DNA of 40,932 nt from Blastococcus sp. TF02A-35. Lineage in GTDB: Bacteria; Actinomycetota; Actinomycetes; Mycobacteriales; Geodermatophilaceae. Positions within the stretch are counted from its first letter, which is position 1; the number at the start of each line of letters is the position of its first letter. The stretch is from assembly GCF_004571075.1 (NCBI RefSeq), contig NZ_SPQP01000035.1:1-40932 (forward strand), written 5' to 3'. The notes beneath the pieces were generated by a model that was not told the DNA's origin, searched no databases, and saw only the letters and a program-made list of their open reading frames with translations. A program made the position numbers and the translations under genes. Shown piece after piece: positions 38,411 through 40,932 of this stretch.

Positions 38411-40027
38411 TCAGTAGGTGAACCGGCCCACCGTGGTGCGGAGGTCGGCGGCCATGCGGGAGAGCTCGTCGACGGCGACGCGGGTCTGCCCCAGGGCCTG
38501 GGTGGTGGAGTCGGCGGCGCCGGAGACGTTGGTGATGTTCGCCGCGATCTGGCCGGTGCCACCGGCGGCCTCCTGGACCGACCGGGACATCTCGTTGGTG
38601 GTGGCGGTCTGCTCCTCCACCGCGCTGGCGATCGTGGTCTGGCGGTCGGAGATCTGGGCGACGATCGCCGAGATCTCCTCGATCGCCCCGACGGCGGCAC
38701 CGGTGTCCTTCTGGATCGCCTCGACCCGGCGGGCGATGTCCTCGGTGGCCTTCGCCGTCTCCTGCGCCAGCTCCTTGACCTCGTTGGCCACGACGGCGAA
38801 GCCCTTGCCCGCCTCACCGGCGCGGGCCGCCTCGATGGTGGCGTTCAGCGCCAGCAGGTTGGTCTGCTCGGCGATCGAGGTGATGACCTTGACGACGTTG
38901 CCGATCTCGGCCGAGGACTCCCCCAGCTTCGCCACGGTGGCCGTCGTCGTCGCGGCGGCCTCGACCGCCCGGTGGGCGACCTCGCTGGCCTCGGCCGCGT
39001 TCGTGGCGATCTCCCGGATGCTCGCGCCCATCTCCTCCGCGCCCGCGGCGACGGTCTGCACGCTGCGGGACACCTCCTCCGCGGCACCGGCGACGACGCC
39101 GGACTGGGCCGAGGTCTCCTGCGCCGACGCGGCGATCTGCGCCGACGAGGCCGACAGCTCCTCCGAGCTCGCCGCCACCGCGTCGGCGGACGAGACGACG
39201 GAGCTGAGCACCTCGCGCAGGCTCGCCTGCGCGCTGTCCAGCGCCCGGGCCATGCGGCCCAGCTCGTCGGCGCTGGTCACGTCGGTCGAGGTGGTGAGGT
39301 CGCCGGCGGCCATGGCCTCCGCGGTCACCTGCACGGCGCGGACGGTGCGGGTGATCCGGCGGACCACGAGGACGGTGAGACCGACGGCGGCCAGGCCGGC
39401 GGCGATCGAGACGACGAGCAGCAGCTCGGTCGCCGACGTCGCGTCCTCCGATGCCTCGGCGTTGCGGGCGGCGGCCTCGTCGGCCTGCGCCACGCCCTCC
39501 TCCTCGAGCGCGTCCGCGATGTCGCTGAGCAGCGGGCTGGAGACCTCGCGGTAGACCTGGGCGTACGCGGCCAGGTTGCCGGCGTCGGCGGCCGGGAAGA
39601 GCTGCGTGGCGTTGCTGGCCAGGAACTGGTCGCGCGAGGTCAGGTACTTCTCGATCGCCGCCTGGTCGATGATGAACGGCTCGTACTCGGCGAGGGCGGC
39701 CTCCACGTCGGCCTGCTTCTCCTCCATCTCACCCAGGAGCTCGACGCGGCGGGCCTGGTCGGAGACGGCGTACTCGAGCACGCGGGCGCGGTGTGCGGCG
39801 GTCGCCCGCTGCACGGCGGAGAGGGCGTTGAGCGGCTTGAGGTTCTCGTCGTAGATCCGCTCCTGGTCGGCGCTCATCTCGCTCATGCGCGAGATGGCCA
39901 CCGCGTCGGCACCGGCGAGGACCGCGAGGAGCAGCACGACGACCGCGCCAATGCGGACGCCGATGGGCCGGTCGGCGAACCAGCTCCGACCTCCCACCGG
40001 GGGTGCCGCGGACGAACGAGTGCTCAT
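38411..40027 (-). CDS. Methyl-accepting chemotaxis protein
   Basis: A 538-aa transmembrane receptor from ATG 40025-40027 (GGAG 7 nt upstream). TM1 at about 25-45 ([20 protein letters not shown]). A ~155-residue extracytoplasmic helical bundle (4HB-type: [20 protein letters not shown]). TM2 at about 205-226 ([20 protein letters not shown]). HAMP at about 227-280. Signalling domain to the end, with the hairpin tip [39 protein letters not shown]. It ends RTTVGRFTY without a CheR-binding pentapeptide. The ligand is unknown. An upstream extension of the frame (to 40174) reads Cys/Arg-rich and was rejected. A GCCGAACA element at ~40,160 could be a sigma-28 -10 box with a weak -35. Confidence 0.93.
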   Translation of the reverse strand: MSTRSSAAPPVGGRSWFADRPIGVRIGAVVVLLLAVLAGADAVAISRMSEMSADQERIYDENLKPLNALSAVQRATAAHRARVLEYAVSDQARRVELLGEMEEKQADVEAALAEYEPFIIDQAAIEKYLTSRDQFLASNATQLFPAADAGNLAAYAQVYREVSSPLLSDIADALEEEGVAQADEAAARNAEASEDATSATELLLVVSIAAGLAAVGLTVLVVRRITRTVRAVQVTAEAMAAGDLTTSTDVTSADELGRMARALDSAQASLREVLSSVVSSADAVAASSEELSASSAQIAASAQETSAQSGVVAGAAEEVSRSVQTVAAGAEEMGASIREIATNAAEASEVAHRAVEAAATTTATVAKLGESSAEIGNVVKVITSIAEQTNLLALNATIEAARAGEAGKGFAVVANEVKELAQETAKATEDIARRVEAIQKDTGAAVGAIEEISAIVAQISDRQTTIASAVEEQTATTNEMSRSVQEAAGGTGQIAANITNVSGAADSTTQALGQTRVAVDELSRMAADLRTTVGRFTY

Positions 40028-40217
40028 GACTGCTCCAGTGCTGTGAATTGGGCCGAGTGTGAGAGCCGCTGTCCCGCACCGGCTCGGGTGAAAGAATTGC
40101 GCACCGCCGACTTGCTGGAGCGGCTCTACCGTGGCGTGTCGCGCGCCTCGGAGGAATTGTTCGGCGACCGCCATTCCCGAGTCGACATGGCAACGCGCGC
40201 ACGCGGGCGAGAAATGC

Positions 40218-40253
40218 GGAACGGGGCGGTGGAATGGTCCACCGCCCCGTTCC
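40218..40253. terminator. Terminator of the truncated MCP gene
   Basis: Perfect 16-bp arms (40218-40233 and 40238-40253) around an ATGG loop, 19 bp past the stop at 40272. Confidence 0.8.
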
Positions 40254-40271
40254 CTCCCCCGGCCGGGCCCG

Positions 40272-40665
40272 TCAGTAGGTGAACCGGCCGACGGTGGTGC
40301 GCAGGTCGGCGGCCATGCGGGAGAGCTCGTCGACGGCGACGCGGGTCTGGGTCAGGGCCTCGGTCGTGGACTCGGCCGCGGTCGACACCCCGGTGATGTT
40401 CTCGGCGATCTGCGTGGAGCCGCCGGCGGCCTCCTGGACCGACCGGGACATCTCGTTCGTGGTGGCGGTCTGCTCCTCCACGGCGCTGGCGATCGTGGTC
40501 TGCCGGTCGGAGATCTGCGCGACGATCGCCGAGATCTCCTCGATCGCCTCGACCGCGGCACCGGTGTCGTGCTGGATCGCCTCGACCCGGCGGGCGATGT
40601 CCTCGGTGGCCTTCGCCGTCTCCTGCGCCAGCTCTTTGACCTCGTTGGCCACCACGGCGAAGTCT
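40272..40665 (-). pseudogene. Truncated MCP: last ~130 codons only
   Basis: From [20 protein letters not shown] to the terminal VGRFTY the sequence parallels the complete MCP next door, with the glutamine/glutamate-rich segments conserved ([20 protein letters not shown]). Homology begins abruptly at about 40,665. Upstream there is unrelated sequence (frame open to 40,739, but codons such as RQRCRWSSTGFPGG are not MCP-like). The sensor, both membrane helices, HAMP and the hairpin tip are missing. A start codon exists at 40,737-40,739, so a soluble ~155-aa fragment could be made, but it would lack the CheA/CheW-binding tip. Confidence 0.75.
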
Positions 40666-40765
40666 CGGAATGCCGGTGTGTCGCGGCCCCCCGGAAAACC
40701 GGTGGATGACCACCTGCACCGCTGTCGACATGGCGTCACACCCGCACCGCCGCACCCGGGAACGC

Positions 40766-40807
40766 CGAGCGCCGGTGGTGACCGGACCCGGTCACCACCG
40801 GCGCTCG
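40766..40807. terminator. Terminator of the right-edge MCP gene
   Basis: A perfect 20-bp inverted repeat (40766-40785 and 40788-40807), about 15 bp past the stop at 40823. Confidence 0.8.
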
Positions 40808-40822
40808 CCGGTACTCCTCGCG

Positions 40823-40932
40823 TCAGTAGCTGAAGCGCCCCACCGTGGTGCGCAGGTCGGCAGCCATCCGGGACAGCTCGTCGACGGCGGTGCGGGTCTG
40901 CGTCAGGGCCTGCGTGGTGGAGTCGGCCGCGC
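40823..40932 (-). CDS. MCP, C-terminal end (cut by window edge)
   Basis: The last ~35 codons match the end of the two other receptors: [32 protein letters not shown], stop at 40823-40825. It is the third member of a tandem receptor array. The rest lies outside the window. Confidence 0.8.
   Translation of the reverse strand, partial: AADSTTQALTQTRTAVDELSRMAADLRTTVGRFSY

Overview
The window is very GC-rich actinobacterial DNA. Its gene set suggests a motile member of the Geodermatophilaceae or a close relative: a 180-kDa-class NAD-glutamate dehydrogenase, multi-sensor SpoIIE phosphatases, a complete chemotaxis cluster and a trp leader attenuator. The taxonomic placement is inference. No tRNA, rRNA, CRISPR array or complete insertion sequence was seen.

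Positions 1 to about 12,900 look like an accessory, decaying region. It starts inside a MobF/TrwC-type conjugative relaxase and ends where DNA of different character abuts the 3' end of an exonuclease III gene. Between these lie intact small genes: DUF6196-like, a LysE exporter, a calcineurin-type phosphoesterase, a divergent yczE/yczR pair, a TetR/HXXEE pair with clear operators, chorismate mutase, and a fused anthranilate synthase with its own Trp-codon leader and attenuator. Mixed in are gene relics: SDR, two VOC proteins, an FAD monooxygenase cut by a stop, and a VapC-type PIN toxin with a one-base frameshift beside an intact antitoxin. A 90-nt cloverleaf-shaped palindrome lies just before the xth fragment.

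Positions 13,086 to about 30,000 look like core chromosome: yaaA, a GAF/PAS/PAS/GAF/SpoIIE phosphatase, a DEAD-box RNA helicase, an amidase, NAD-GDH, a small holin-like membrane protein, an AAA ATPase, a ZIP transporter, a second PAS/GAF/SpoIIE phosphatase and an RsbW-like kinase. The convergent gap at 19,776-19,963 carries three consecutive inverted repeats.

Positions 30,070 to the end are a chemotaxis cluster on the minus strand. One operon is cheB-cheR-cheY-cheX-RR-CheX-like, preceded by a sigma-28-like promoter. Another is cheA-cheW. An unrecognised 300-aa protein lies between them. At the right edge is a run of methyl-accepting chemotaxis genes: one complete, one reduced to its last ~126 codons, and one cut by the window edge. 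Each is followed by a perfect hairpin. The operon holds two response-regulator/phosphatase pairs, each joined by a 4-nt GTGA overlap, which suggests two parallel phosphate-sink or dephosphorylation loops fed by one CheA.
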